From assembly GCF_018390555.1 (NCBI RefSeq), contig NZ_JAHBGB010000019.1, forward strand, positions 62,001-126,000: a stretch of 64,000 nucleotides of DNA, read 5' to 3'. Positions 16,930 through 25,376 of this stretch are shown here, in pieces. A model generated the notes under the pieces. It searched no databases. It saw only the letters and a list, made by a program, of their open reading frames with translations, and was not told the origin of the DNA. Each line of letters starts with the position of its first letter. Position 1 is the stretch's first letter. The translations under genes and the position numbers were made by a program. Source of the stretch: Ancylobacter oerskovii (GTDB lineage Bacteria > Pseudomonadota > Alphaproteobacteria > Rhizobiales > Xanthobacteraceae).

Positions 16930-17916
16930 TCACTCCAGCGCGACGTTGGCCTCGGCCACCGTCTTGCGCCATTTCTCGATCTCGCTGTTCAGCCAGGCCT
17001 GGGCGTCGTCCGGCGAGGTGCTCGGCTCGGCGGCGATGACCTGCTTCTGGAAGGCGGCGACGATCTCGGGCGAGGCGAGCGCCTCCACGACCGCCTTGTG
17101 CAGCGTGTCGAGCACCGGCTTCGGCGTGCCGGCGGGCGCGAACAGCCCCTGCCAGTTGAAGGTGCCGATGCCGGCATAGCCGAGCTCCTTCAGGGTGGGG
17201 ACGTCGGGATATTCCTTCATCCGGGTCTCGGTGATCACCGCCAGCGGCTTGAGGTCGCCGGACTTCACCATGCCCATGGAGCTGGCCACATTGATGAAGG
17301 CGGCCTGCACGTCGCCGGTGATCAGGTCGTTGATCATGCCGGCGGCGCCGGCCTTGGTGGGCACATGCACGGCGTCGAACCCCGCCTTCTTGGCGAACAC
17401 CGCCATGTCGAAATGCGGGTAGCTGCCGACGCCGGCGCTGGTGTAGCGCAGCTTGCCGGGGTTCTGCTTGGCATAGGCGACCAGCTCGGCCAGCGTATCG
17501 ACCTTGAAGCCGTTCGCCGTCGTCGCCACCACCACGGCGGGGATGACGGCGAGCCGCGCGACGGCCACCACGTCCTTCTGGTAGTCGATCTTGAACTTGT
17601 TGGCGTAGATGATCGGCGTGATGGCGTTGGTCGAGACATTACCGACCATCAGCGTGTAGCCGTCGGGCTTGGCGCGCACCATCTCCTCGATGGCGAGGAT
17701 GCCGAAGGCGCCCTGCTTGTTCTCGACCACGAAGGCCTGGCCGAGCGTCTCGCGCAGGCGGTCGGAGAGCAGGCGCGCCACGATGTCGGTGGCCCCGCCC
17801 GGCGCATAGGGCACGAGGATCTTCACCGGCTTGGACGGGTAGGTGTCGGCGAAAGCGGCGCCGGCGGCGACGACCGCGCCGACGAGGCCGCACAACAGCA
17901 TACGGGCGAGTTTCAT
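16930..17916 (-). CDS. tctC: TTT periplasmic substrate-binding protein, Bug/TctC family (system 2)
   Basis: A 328-residue Bug-type receptor with a Sec signal peptide (MKLARMLLCGLVGAVVAAGA, cleavage likely near AFA-DT). The core shows VKILVPYAPGGATDIVARLL, a textbook Bug motif, and VHVPTKAGAAGMINDLITGDVQ. A strong GGAGGTGG site precedes the ATG at 17916. It is the first gene of the operon that carries hydrolase B, tctB, tctA, the molybdo-hydroxylase, the cupin and hydrolase A, so its ligand is probably their starting substrate. Confidence 0.94.
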   Translation of the reverse strand: MKLARMLLCGLVGAVVAAGAAFADTYPSKPVKILVPYAPGGATDIVARLLSDRLRETLGQAFVVENKQGAFGILAIEEMVRAKPDGYTLMVGNVSTNAITPIIYANKFKIDYQKDVVAVARLAVIPAVVVATTANGFKVDTLAELVAYAKQNPGKLRYTSAGVGSYPHFDMAVFAKKAGFDAVHVPTKAGAAGMINDLITGDVQAAFINVASSMGMVKSGDLKPLAVITETRMKEYPDVPTLKELGYAGIGTFNWQGLFAPAGTPKPVLDTLHKAVVEALASPEIVAAFQKQVIAAEPSTSPDDAQAWLNSEIEKWRKTVAEANVALE

Positions 17917-18352
17917 GGCACCACCTCCGAGGCTCCGTGTCGCGAGCCGGCAGTGGCGAAAACGCCGGCGCGCGCCGGGCCATACGCCCGAGCTGCACCG
18001 GTGCGGGCTTCAAGTCGACCGTCCCCGCTTCAGGGCGGAGAGGATGAACTGAAGACCGCCTCCGTCCTCACTGTCCGGCGGCGGATGGCTTTGGCGTTTC
18101 CTCCGGCCGCCTCGTGTTCCCGAGTGTCGGCGGAATGCCGGCGCGTCGTCGGCCGGCAGGGGTAGCGTGTTGGCTCGAGGCAATATTTTCCAATGATAAG
18201 ATCTGATCCTTCCGATCATGAATCCTAATGCGGATCGGCGCCTTTCAACGCGGTGCCGCGCGCGGCGCACGGGGGATCGCGGCCCCGATCATGCGTTGCC
18301 CGGCGTCATGGCGCCGGCGACGTGCTGCGCGTGCGCCCAATGACGGCGCGAT
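17917..18352. promoter_or_regulatory. Non-coding gap with probable promoter of operon 2
   Basis: This 436-base stretch lies between the AraC gene end and tctC, both on the minus strand. It has no convincing gene. The part around 18180-18235 is locally AT-rich and repeats GATC-containing words (AGATCTGATC... and CGATCATG), and is the likeliest place for the operon promoter and AraC-type sites. No clean palindrome or terminator was found. Confidence 0.35.
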
Positions 18353-19432
18353 CTACGAAGCGGAGGTTTCCGCCTCGTTCCGCATCAACGACCAATGCTC
18401 ACTGCGCCATTGCGAGGGCGTCACGCCGGTCCAGCGCTGGAAGGCGTGGTCGAAGGAGCTGTTGGCGGAATAGGACAGCGCCTCCGCAATGCGGCCGATG
18501 GGCAGGCGGGTGAGCGCCAGCAGCTCGCGCGCGACGGTGAAGCGCACCTCGTCCTTGATGTCCTCGAAGGTGGTGCCGGCGCGCGCCAGATGCCGGGCGA
18601 GCGTCCGCGGCTCCAGGCCCAGCTCGCGCGCGACGGTGGCGCGGCCGGCTTCGCCGAGCATCAGCCGCGGGCGCAGGGCGTGGCGGACCCTCGCCGCCAC
18701 ATCCTCCATATCGCCGCGGACCATGTCCTGTATGGCGGCGCGAAGCTGCATCCGCCGGGCCGGATTGGCGCCCGGCAACGGCATGGCCATGTCGTGCCGG
18801 GCGATGACGATGCCCGTCTGCTCCTGATCGAAGAGGATGCCGGTCTTCAATATGTTCCGGTAGACGGCGGCATTGTCGGGCCGGCCGACGCTCTCCACCA
18901 CGCGCAGCGGCTGCACGCGCCCCCCGGTGAGCGCCCGCACCATGTTGCAGCCGATGGCCACCACCAGATCGTGGATCTGGCGGCCCAGGCCGGCACCGGC
19001 GTCATAGAGGCCATAGCCGATGAAGTAGTGCTCGTCGGTATGCCGGAGATACACCACCGCACCGCGCGAATAGCCGATCTGCAGGCCGACATAGTCCCGG
19101 AAGGCATCGCCCAGCGTCGGCGCGCTCGCCATCATGTCGCCGATGGCCCCCAGCGCCCGGTGGTCGCTGCGCGCGCCCAACAGCAGCCCCAGATGCGGGC
19201 ACTGGGCCAGGCTCGCGCAGCGCTCGATCAGGCCGGTGAGGGCGGGATAGGCGAAGCGCGCCTCCGGCAGGAGCTGCCCGGGCTCGATCCCGGTACCGGC
19301 GAAGGCCTCGTCGAGGCTGACGCCGAGCTCGGCAAGCAGGGCCGGGAGCTCGGCCACCGGGCCGACGCGCTGGGACGGAACGTTGTTCAAAATCGGCGGG
19401 CCCTGTCCCCAAATAGCAAGCGGATCGGGCAC
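18353..19432 (-). CDS. AraC-family transcriptional regulator with arabinose-binding-like N-terminal domain
   Basis: A 359-residue regulator with an N-terminal sensor region like PF12625 (residues about 25-210) and a C-terminal pair of helix-turn-helices (about 245-345, ending IGRIAEALSYSANSSFDHAFQRWTGVTPSQWR). The layout is that of OruR/ArgR-like AraC proteins, which sense small metabolites. The start is GTG at 19432; no ATG start covers the domain. It sits upstream of operon 2 on the same strand and divergent from the DUF1254 gene, so it could control either or both. Confidence 0.87.
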   Translation of the reverse strand: MPDPLAIWGQGPPILNNVPSQRVGPVAELPALLAELGVSLDEAFAGTGIEPGQLLPEARFAYPALTGLIERCASLAQCPHLGLLLGARSDHRALGAIGDMMASAPTLGDAFRDYVGLQIGYSRGAVVYLRHTDEHYFIGYGLYDAGAGLGRQIHDLVVAIGCNMVRALTGGRVQPLRVVESVGRPDNAAVYRNILKTGILFDQEQTGIVIARHDMAMPLPGANPARRMQLRAAIQDMVRGDMEDVAARVRHALRPRLMLGEAGRATVARELGLEPRTLARHLARAGTTFEDIKDEVRFTVARELLALTRLPIGRIAEALSYSANSSFDHAFQRWTGVTPSQWRSEHWSLMRNEAETSAS

Positions 19433-19636
19433 TCATAAGCTATGCCTCGGGCAACCGGCAACGCCGTTTTCTTGGACTGATCAAATGACGCATGCCGAAC
19501 ATCTGCGTATCTGGCTCCGCGTGCGGCCCCTTCTTCGACCCGAGCCTCCGCTGTCGATCCGTTCCGCTTGCCGGGGCGCGGCCCTCCTTTTCGCCAATAC
19601 TCCATCCGACCACGCCTATCGTTGAGGTATCCTGTC

Positions 19637-21067
19637 ATGAATGTTTCACGCCGTATGTTGATGCTTGGCGGCGCGTCGCTTGTCACGGTCGCCACGCTGC
19701 ACAAGGCCATGGCCTGGGACGGGCCCATTCTCGATCTCGTCGAGGGGGCCGAAGATTTCGACATCGCCTCGGACGCCTATGTCTTCGGCTATCCGCTCGT
19801 CACCATGGAGATGACGCGGCGGGTGATGACCAATGTGGCGAAGCCCGAGGGTACCCGCGCCCCGATGGGCACGCTGATCAAGCTGCGCAGCTATCCCGAC
19901 GCGTCCTTCCGGGACGTGACCGCTCCCAATGCGGACACGCTGTACACGACTGCCTTCCTCGATGTCGGCGAGGAGCCCTGGGTGGTGAGCGTGCCGGACA
20001 TGAAGGGCCGCTATTTCCTGCTGCCCTTCCTCGACGGCTGGACCAACGTGTTCCAGGTGCCCGGCGCCCGCACCACCGGCACCGGCGCGCAGACCTATCT
20101 CGTCACCGGCCCCGGCTGGTCCGGCAAGGTGCCGGACGGCATGGTGCAGCTCAAATCCTCCACCAGCATCGTCTGGATGCTCGGGCGCATCTACTGCACC
20201 GGCACGCCGGAGGACTATGCCGCCGTGCACGCGCTGCAGGACCAGTTCAAGCTGTTCCCGCTGAGCGCCCTCGGCAAGGACTACACCCCGCCCGCCGGCA
20301 AGGTCGACGCCGCGATCGACATGAAGACCTCGGTGCGGGACCAGGTGAACGCGCTGAGCGCCGCCGACTATTTCAAGCTGCTCGCCGAGCTGATGACGCG
20401 CAACCCGCCCGCCGCCAAGGACCAGCCGGCGCTGGAACGGTTCGCGCGGATCGGCCTGGTGCCCGGCAAGGGCTTCGATCCCGCCAAGGTCGACCATCGC
20501 TGGGACCGGCGGCTGCCGCAGCTCTCCTATGACCGCATCATGCTGCACTTCAAGGACAGCGGCGGCGACATCCAGAGCATCAATGGCTGGGGCTACACCA
20601 CCAAGACCGGCGTCTACGGCACCGACTACCTGCAGCGCGCCCTCATCACCGCCATCGGCCTCGGCGCCAACCGGCCGCAGGACGCCGTCTATCCCACCTC
20701 GCTGAAGGACAAGGACGGCCAGTACTATAGCGGCGCGAACACATACGAGCTGCGTTTCGCGCCCGGCCAGCTGCCGCCGGTCAAGGGCTTCTGGTCGCTG
20801 ACCATGTACGACGCGGAGATGTTCTTCGTCGCCAACCCGATCGACCGCTACTCGATGAGCCTGCGCACCAACCCCAAGCTCGAGGCGGACGGCTCGCTGG
20901 TCATCTACATCCAGAACCAGAGCCCCGGCGCGGACAAGCAGGCAAACTGGTTGCCCGCCCCGAAGGATCGGTTCAACCTGATGCTGCGCCTCTATTGGCC
21001 CGACGAGAACGATCCCTCGATCCTGAACGGCTCCTGGGTCATCCCGGAGGTGAAGAAGGTCGGCTGA
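19637..21067 (+). CDS. DUF1254/DUF1214 domain protein, exported
   Basis: A 476-residue protein starting MNVSRRMLMLGGASLVTVAT, a Tat-like signal with a twin arginine. The mature part has the DUF1254 segment (ASDAYVFGYPLVTMEMTRRVMTN) followed by the DUF1214 segment near the C-terminus (KGFWSLTMYDAEMFFVANPIDRYSMS). Their cellular role is undefined. The start at 19637 is preferred over an upstream in-frame ATG because the signal peptide begins here. It is followed after 89 bases by an outer-membrane-like protein. The 19433-19636 gap probably holds the divergent promoters. Confidence 0.85.
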   Translation: MNVSRRMLMLGGASLVTVATLHKAMAWDGPILDLVEGAEDFDIASDAYVFGYPLVTMEMTRRVMTNVAKPEGTRAPMGTLIKLRSYPDASFRDVTAPNADTLYTTAFLDVGEEPWVVSVPDMKGRYFLLPFLDGWTNVFQVPGARTTGTGAQTYLVTGPGWSGKVPDGMVQLKSSTSIVWMLGRIYCTGTPEDYAAVHALQDQFKLFPLSALGKDYTPPAGKVDAAIDMKTSVRDQVNALSAADYFKLLAELMTRNPPAAKDQPALERFARIGLVPGKGFDPAKVDHRWDRRLPQLSYDRIMLHFKDSGGDIQSINGWGYTTKTGVYGTDYLQRALITAIGLGANRPQDAVYPTSLKDKDGQYYSGANTYELRFAPGQLPPVKGFWSLTMYDAEMFFVANPIDRYSMSLRTNPKLEADGSLVIYIQNQSPGADKQANWLPAPKDRFNLMLRLYWPDENDPSILNGSWVIPEVKKVG

Positions 21068-21156
21068 GGCGGCGGGCAACCGCCTCCCGGTCTTGTTCGG
21101 AAACGGCCGCGCGTGCCGGCGCGGCCGTATCACGGCACAGAGGACAGGAGAACGTG

Positions 21157-22047
21157 ATGGGCAACCAGATGCACCGGCAGGCGGCGCAACGCCGGCTCGG
21201 CCATGCGCCATGGCGGCACGCGCCGTTGCGGCTCGCGCCGTTACGGCTCTGGCCGTTGCTGTTCATGGCCTCGCTTGCCGCGGGCACGGCCCATGCCGCC
21301 GATCTTCCGCCTTCCGCGCCGCCATCCGGTGCCGTGGCGCCGGCCCAGCCGTCGGACTGGCGCTTCCAGGCCACGCTCTATGGCTGGCTCACGGCGATCG
21401 ACGGCGATGTCGGCGTCGGCAGGCTGCCGACGGTGCCGGTGCACGCCTCCATCCCCAACGTGCTCGACAATCTCGACGGCGCCCTGATGGGCTCGTTCTT
21501 CGCCAGCAACGGGCAATGGCTGTTCCTGGCCGATCTCGTGCTGGCGAAGCTGTCGCACAGCGACCAGGTCGGGCTTTACGGGCAGAGCGCTCTCGACGCC
21601 GAGCTTTCCCAGACCATCGCCACCGGCGCGATCGGCTACTGGCTGCCGCTCGGGCTCTCCCATGTCGACCTCGCGGTCACCGGCGGCCTGCGCTATGTGC
21701 GGGTATCCTCCGACGTAGCGCTGACGTCGGAGCGGCTGCCGGCCACGCTGTCGGGCAGCCAGACCGAATGGTGGATCGACCCGACGATCGGCTTCGCGGC
21801 GCAATGGAAGATCGACGAGCGCTGGTTCGTGAACGCCACCGCCGATATTGGCGGCTTCGGCGTCGGCTCGAAGCTGTCCAGCACCGGCTATGTCGGCCTC
21901 GGCTATGTGTGGACGTCGTCGATCTCCTCCGCCGTCGGCTATCGCTACCTCTACGAGGACTATGAGAGCTCCAATGGCGATGGCGGCTCGTTCCGCTACA
22001 ACACGACGATGCACGGGCCGACGATAAGCCTCGCCTGGCATTTCTGA
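21157..22047 (+). CDS. Probable outer-membrane beta-barrel protein
   Basis: The 296-residue protein has a long, basic signal sequence ending GTAHA-AD and a mature part rich in alternating polar/aromatic strands (WRFQATLYGWLTAIDGD, GYRYLYEDYE), ending in aromatic Phe (ISLAWHF), as outer-membrane beta-barrels do. AGGAG lies before the ATG. Residues 16-35 are four pentapeptide repeats (HAPWR, HAPLR, LAPLR, LWPLL). It lies just after the DUF1254 gene on the same strand. The function is unknown; a porin-like or structural envelope role is inference. Confidence 0.7.
   Translation: MGNQMHRQAAQRRLGHAPWRHAPLRLAPLRLWPLLFMASLAAGTAHAADLPPSAPPSGAVAPAQPSDWRFQATLYGWLTAIDGDVGVGRLPTVPVHASIPNVLDNLDGALMGSFFASNGQWLFLADLVLAKLSHSDQVGLYGQSALDAELSQTIATGAIGYWLPLGLSHVDLAVTGGLRYVRVSSDVALTSERLPATLSGSQTEWWIDPTIGFAAQWKIDERWFVNATADIGGFGVGSKLSSTGYVGLGYVWTSSISSAVGYRYLYEDYESSNGDGGSFRYNTTMHGPTISLAWHF
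21202..21261 (+). repeat. Four 15-bp tandem repeats in a signal-peptide coding region
   Basis: Four in-frame 15-base units (21202, 21217, 21232, 21247), for example CACGCGCCGTTGCGG and CTCGCGCCGTTACGG, encode four pentapeptides in the n/h-region of the envelope protein's signal peptide. The units differ at a few positions, with the outer two most diverged, so this is an old slippage expansion and not a recent one. Confidence 0.7.
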
Positions 22048-22193
22048 AGCCGGGCGTCGCCCGGCTGACGGCGGTGCGGCGCTGCGCATTCGGTCATCTG
22101 GGGTTCGAGAACAGTCAAGCAGCGAAAGGAGCCGGGCGTAGGCTTTCCCTTGCGATGCCGCCAGCGGCGTGATCGCCAACACGGGGAACAGCA

Positions 22194-23138
22194 ATGATTT
22201 CACGCCGTCTCGTTGCCTGCCTCACCTTGTCCGCCACGCTCATTGGGTCGCCGGCCTTCGCCAACGACCCCGCCGCGTGCGCCAAGCCACGCTTCTCCGA
22301 TGTCGGCTGGACCGACATCACCGCCACCACCGAAATCGCCCGGCAGGTGCTGGCCGGGCTCGGCTACAAGCCGGAAGTGTCGGTCCTCTCCGTCGCCATC
22401 ACCTTCAAGGCGCTGGAGAATGGCGACCGCGACATCTTCCTCGGCAACTGGATGCCGCTGCAGGAGCCGACCCAGGCGCCGCTGGTGAAGGCCGGCAAGG
22501 TCGAGATCGTCGCCGACAACCTCAAGGACGCGCGCATCGGCTTCGCCACCTCCAAGGCCGCCTATGATGCCGGCCTCAAGACCTATGCCGACATCGCCAG
22601 GTTCAAGGACCAGCTCGGCGGCAAGATCTACGGCATCGAATCCGGCAGCGGCGCCAACAACACCATCTCCAAGATGATCGCGGAGAACAGCTTCGGCCTG
22701 AAGGGCTTCGACCTGGTGGAATCGAGCGAGCAGGGCATGCTGGCCCAGGTCGCGCAGGATATCCGCCAGAACAAGCCGGTGGTGTTCTTCGGCTGGCAGC
22801 CGCACCCGATGAACGTCAACCTGCCCATCGCCTATCTCACCAAGGGCAATGACGTGTTCGGGCCGAACGACGGCGGGGCCACCGTCGTCACGCTGACGCG
22901 GCCGGGCTATGCGAAGGAGTGCCCCAATGTGGGGCGCTTCCTCTCCAATCTCGTCTTCAACGTCGCGATGGAGGATCGGCTGATGAGCGACATCCTCGAC
23001 AAAAACATGCAGCCGGACGCCGCCGTGCGGGCGTGGCTGAAGGAGAATCCCGCCGCGCTCGACAAATGGCTCGCCGGCGTCTCCACGCTGGACGGCAAGC
23101 CCGGCCTCACCGCGGTGAAGAGCGGGCTCGGCCTCTGA
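22194..23138 (+). CDS. Periplasmic betaine/carnitine/choline-binding protein (CaiX/ChoX type)
   Basis: A 314-residue OpuAC/ProX-like binding protein with a Sec signal (MISRRLVACLTLSATLIGSPAFA). Ligand-cage features of choline/betaine binders are visible: WTDITATTEIARQVL, FLGNWMPLQ, ESGSGANNTISKM and FFGWQPHPMN. It delivers quaternary ammonium compounds to an ABC importer, but no permease or ATPase gene is near. Pseudomonas CaiX is likewise an orphan binding protein that shares the CbcWV importer. The carnitine genes that follow favour carnitine as ligand; choline or betaine remain possible. Confidence 0.85.
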   Translation: MISRRLVACLTLSATLIGSPAFANDPAACAKPRFSDVGWTDITATTEIARQVLAGLGYKPEVSVLSVAITFKALENGDRDIFLGNWMPLQEPTQAPLVKAGKVEIVADNLKDARIGFATSKAAYDAGLKTYADIARFKDQLGGKIYGIESGSGANNTISKMIAENSFGLKGFDLVESSEQGMLAQVAQDIRQNKPVVFFGWQPHPMNVNLPIAYLTKGNDVFGPNDGGATVVTLTRPGYAKECPNVGRFLSNLVFNVAMEDRLMSDILDKNMQPDAAVRAWLKENPAALDKWLAGVSTLDGKPGLTAVKSGLGL

Positions 23139-23159
23139 GGCCGGCCGACAACCATCGTC

Positions 23160-23242
23160 ATGGCCGGGCTTGCCCCGGCCATCCACCTCTCCGGCCGGGT
23201 ACGGGCGGTGAGGAAGACGCGGATTCCCGGGTCAAGCCCGGG
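23160..23242. repeat. Palindromic intergenic repeat element, first part
   Basis: Two hairpin units lie after the binding-protein stop. One is ATGGCCGGG (23160-23168) with CCCGGCCAT (23174-23182) around CTTGC. The other is CCCGGG-TCAAG-CCCGGG (23226-23242). This pair of motifs resembles the intergenic palindromic repeats common in Hyphomicrobiales genomes. It may also help end transcription of the upstream gene, although no T-tract follows. Confidence 0.6.
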
Positions 23243-23304
23243 GCGTTTCGGCACTTTGTTGCGTCGCCGGACGACAGCCGGGACTTGCGTGTCCGGCCCA
23301 TCTG

Positions 23305-23407
23305 GAGCCTTTCCGGTGAACTCCAGTTCACCGGAAAGGCTCTAGGTTTTTGTTCGGACGTGTTTTCTTCACGCGAACCGGATCCCGCTTCGCTCGAAAA
23401 CGCTCTA
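23305..23407. repeat. Perfect 18-bp inverted repeat plus palindromic element, possible terminator
   Basis: GAGCCTTTCCGGTGAACT (23305-23322) and its exact complement (23325-23342) are separated by only two bases, and TAGGTTTTTGTT follows, as in a plus-strand terminator. Directly after comes a second element (about 23350-23407) with CGTGTTTTC and GAAAACGCTCTAG ends, a mosaic seen in many Hyphomicrobiales intergenic regions. Together with 23160-23242 it fills the gap between the binding-protein gene and the convergent regulator. Confidence 0.65.
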
Positions 23408-24370
23408 GAGCCGGGCGCGCCGCGCCGCCGAGGGCGGCACGCCGAATTGCCGGCGATAGGCGCGCGAAAGCGAGGCGATGGCGGAAAAGCCCGTCCGCTC
23501 GGCGATGTCGGCGATGGGAAGGCTGGTATCGAGCACCAGGCGGCGCGCGGCGCTGAGCCGCAACGCGACGTAATAGGCGCCCGGCGACACGTCGATCGTC
23601 TTGAGGAACAGCGTTTCCAGCCCGCGGGTGGAGATGTCCAGCCGCCGGGCGATGGCGGCGATGGTCACCGGCCGGTCGATATGCGTCTCCATGATGCGGA
23701 TCGCCTTGGCGACGCGCGGCTCGTGCTGGCGGATGCGCCCGAGCGAGACGATGGGCTGCACGTCCGAGCCGGTCCGCATCTCCTCATAGATATAGAGGCT
23801 GGCGACATCGAGCGCCGCCGAATAGCCGTTGCGGGCGCGGATCAGCGACAGCATGCAGTCGAGCGCCGGCGTCGCCCCGCCGGTGGTGAACACCGGCTCG
23901 TCGACGACGAAGCGGTCCGGCTGCACGTCGACATTGGGGAAGCGGGCCGCGAAGTCCTCCAGATCCTCCCAATGGGTGGTCGCCCGGCGCCCGTCGAGCA
24001 GCCCGGCAAATCCCATCAGCCACGACCCGGATTCGATGCCGCCGACGATCCGCGAGCGCGTCGCCCCCATGCGCAGCGCCCTGAGGATGCGGGGCGTCGC
24101 CTGGCTGGCCGCGTCGAAGGCGGCGAGCACGATCAGGGCGTCCTGGGGGTCGGCCGGCGCGAAGGCGCCATCCACCGGGATCGGCAGGCCGCAGCTGGCG
24201 ACGGGCATTTCGCCATCCATAGAGACCAGCCGCCAGCGATAGGCGGTGCGGCCGAGCACGCGATTGGCACCGCGCAGGGGATCGAGCGTCGCCGCCAGCG
24301 AAAGCAGCGACAGCCCGGGAAACAGCAGCAGCGTGACGTTCAGCGTCTCGTCGGAATGAGCAAAGATCAT
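23405..24370 (-). CDS. cdhR: CdhR-like AraC/GlxA-family transcriptional activator
   Basis: The 321-residue regulator has an N-terminal DJ-1/GATase1-like domain (LLFPGLSLLSLAATLDPLRGANR ... GGIESGSWLMGFAGLLDGRRATTHWE) and a C-terminal AraC helix-turn-helix pair (about 220-315). This is the GlxA subfamily that includes CdhR, the activator of carnitine catabolism. It is divergent from the carnitine genes. The start MIFAHSDE at 24370 fits the domain boundary; a longer frame from 24433 is possible. TTCGCGAA (24374-24381) and TTGCGCAA (24394-24401), centred 20 bases apart in the divergent region, are candidate binding sites. Confidence 0.8.
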   Translation of the reverse strand: MIFAHSDETLNVTLLLFPGLSLLSLAATLDPLRGANRVLGRTAYRWRLVSMDGEMPVASCGLPIPVDGAFAPADPQDALIVLAAFDAASQATPRILRALRMGATRSRIVGGIESGSWLMGFAGLLDGRRATTHWEDLEDFAARFPNVDVQPDRFVVDEPVFTTGGATPALDCMLSLIRARNGYSAALDVASLYIYEEMRTGSDVQPIVSLGRIRQHEPRVAKAIRIMETHIDRPVTIAAIARRLDISTRGLETLFLKTIDVSPGAYYVALRLSAARRLVLDTSLPIADIAERTGFSAIASLSRAYRRQFGVPPSAARRARL

Positions 24371-24462
24371 CGCTTCGCGAAGTGGCAAATCCGTTGCGCA
24401 AAGAGTTGCGTCACGGTTTCGCTTCCCCGTCAAGCTTCGCGGAGTTTTCCGGGAGTTCCGAG

Positions 24463-25365
24463 ATGCCCTTGTCGATGAACCGCGATGTCTTCATCACCTG
24501 CGCCGTCACCGGCGCCGGCGACACGGTGGGACGCTCGCCCCACGTTCCCGTCACGCCGAAGCAGATCGCCGAGAGCGCCATCGAGGCCGCCAAGGCCGGC
24601 GCGGCGGTGGTGCATTGCCATGTGCGCGACCCCGAGACCGGCGCCGCCTCCCGCCGCCGTGACCTGTTCCGCGAGGTGACCGACCGCATCCGTTCGGCCG
24701 AGGTCGACGTGGTGCTGAACCTCACCGCCGGCATGGGCGGCGACCTGGTGTTCGGCAGCGTGGAAGCGCCGTTCCCGCTCAACGCGGCGGCGACCGACAT
24801 GGCCGGGGCCACCGAGCGCGTCGCCCATGTCGCCGAGTGCCTGCCGGAGATCTGCACTCTCGACTGCGGCACGATGAACTTCAATCTCGGCGACTACGTC
24901 ATGACCAACACGCCTGCCATGCTGCGCGAGATGGCGCGGCAGATGACGGCGCTGGGCGTGCGGCCGGAGATCGAGGCGTTCGATACCGGGCATTTGTGGT
25001 TCGCCAGGCAGCTGGTCGAGGAAGGCCTGATCGAGAATCCGGTGCTGGTGCAGCTGTGCATGGGGATTCCGTGGGGGGCGCCGGACGACCTCAATACTTA
25101 TCTGGCGATGGTGAACAACGTGCCGGCGGGCTGGGTGTACTCGGCCTTCTCGATCGGCCGCAACGCGCTCGCCTATCCCGCCGCGGCGGTGCTGGCCGGC
25201 GGCAATGTCCGCGTCGGCCTCGAGGACAATCTCTATATCGGCAAGGGCCAGCTCGCCACCAATGCCCAGCTGGTCGAGAAGGCCGCCACCGTCGTCACCG
25301 GCATGGGCGCGCGCGTCATCGGCCCGGCCGAGGTGCGCGAGAAGCTGAAGCTGGTGAAGCGCTGA
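24463..25365 (+). CDS. cdhC: 3-dehydrocarnitine cleavage enzyme (BKACE family)
   Basis: A 300-residue beta-keto acid cleavage enzyme (PF05853) with the zinc-binding H51-C-H53 in VHCHVRDPETG and FDTGHLWFARQLVEEGL. It would combine 3-dehydrocarnitine with acetyl-CoA to give betainyl-CoA and acetoacetate. The assignment within the family comes from context: the next gene, eleven bases on, encodes carnitine dehydrogenase fused to betainyl-CoA thioesterase. GGGAG precedes the start at 24463; a second ATG at 24475 is possible. Other BKACE substrates cannot be excluded by motif alone. Confidence 0.88.
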   Translation: MPLSMNRDVFITCAVTGAGDTVGRSPHVPVTPKQIAESAIEAAKAGAAVVHCHVRDPETGAASRRRDLFREVTDRIRSAEVDVVLNLTAGMGGDLVFGSVEAPFPLNAAATDMAGATERVAHVAECLPEICTLDCGTMNFNLGDYVMTNTPAMLREMARQMTALGVRPEIEAFDTGHLWFARQLVEEGLIENPVLVQLCMGIPWGAPDDLNTYLAMVNNVPAGWVYSAFSIGRNALAYPAAAVLAGGNVRVGLEDNLYIGKGQLATNAQLVEKAATVVTGMGARVIGPAEVREKLKLVKR

Positions 25366-25376
25366 GGAGAATGACG

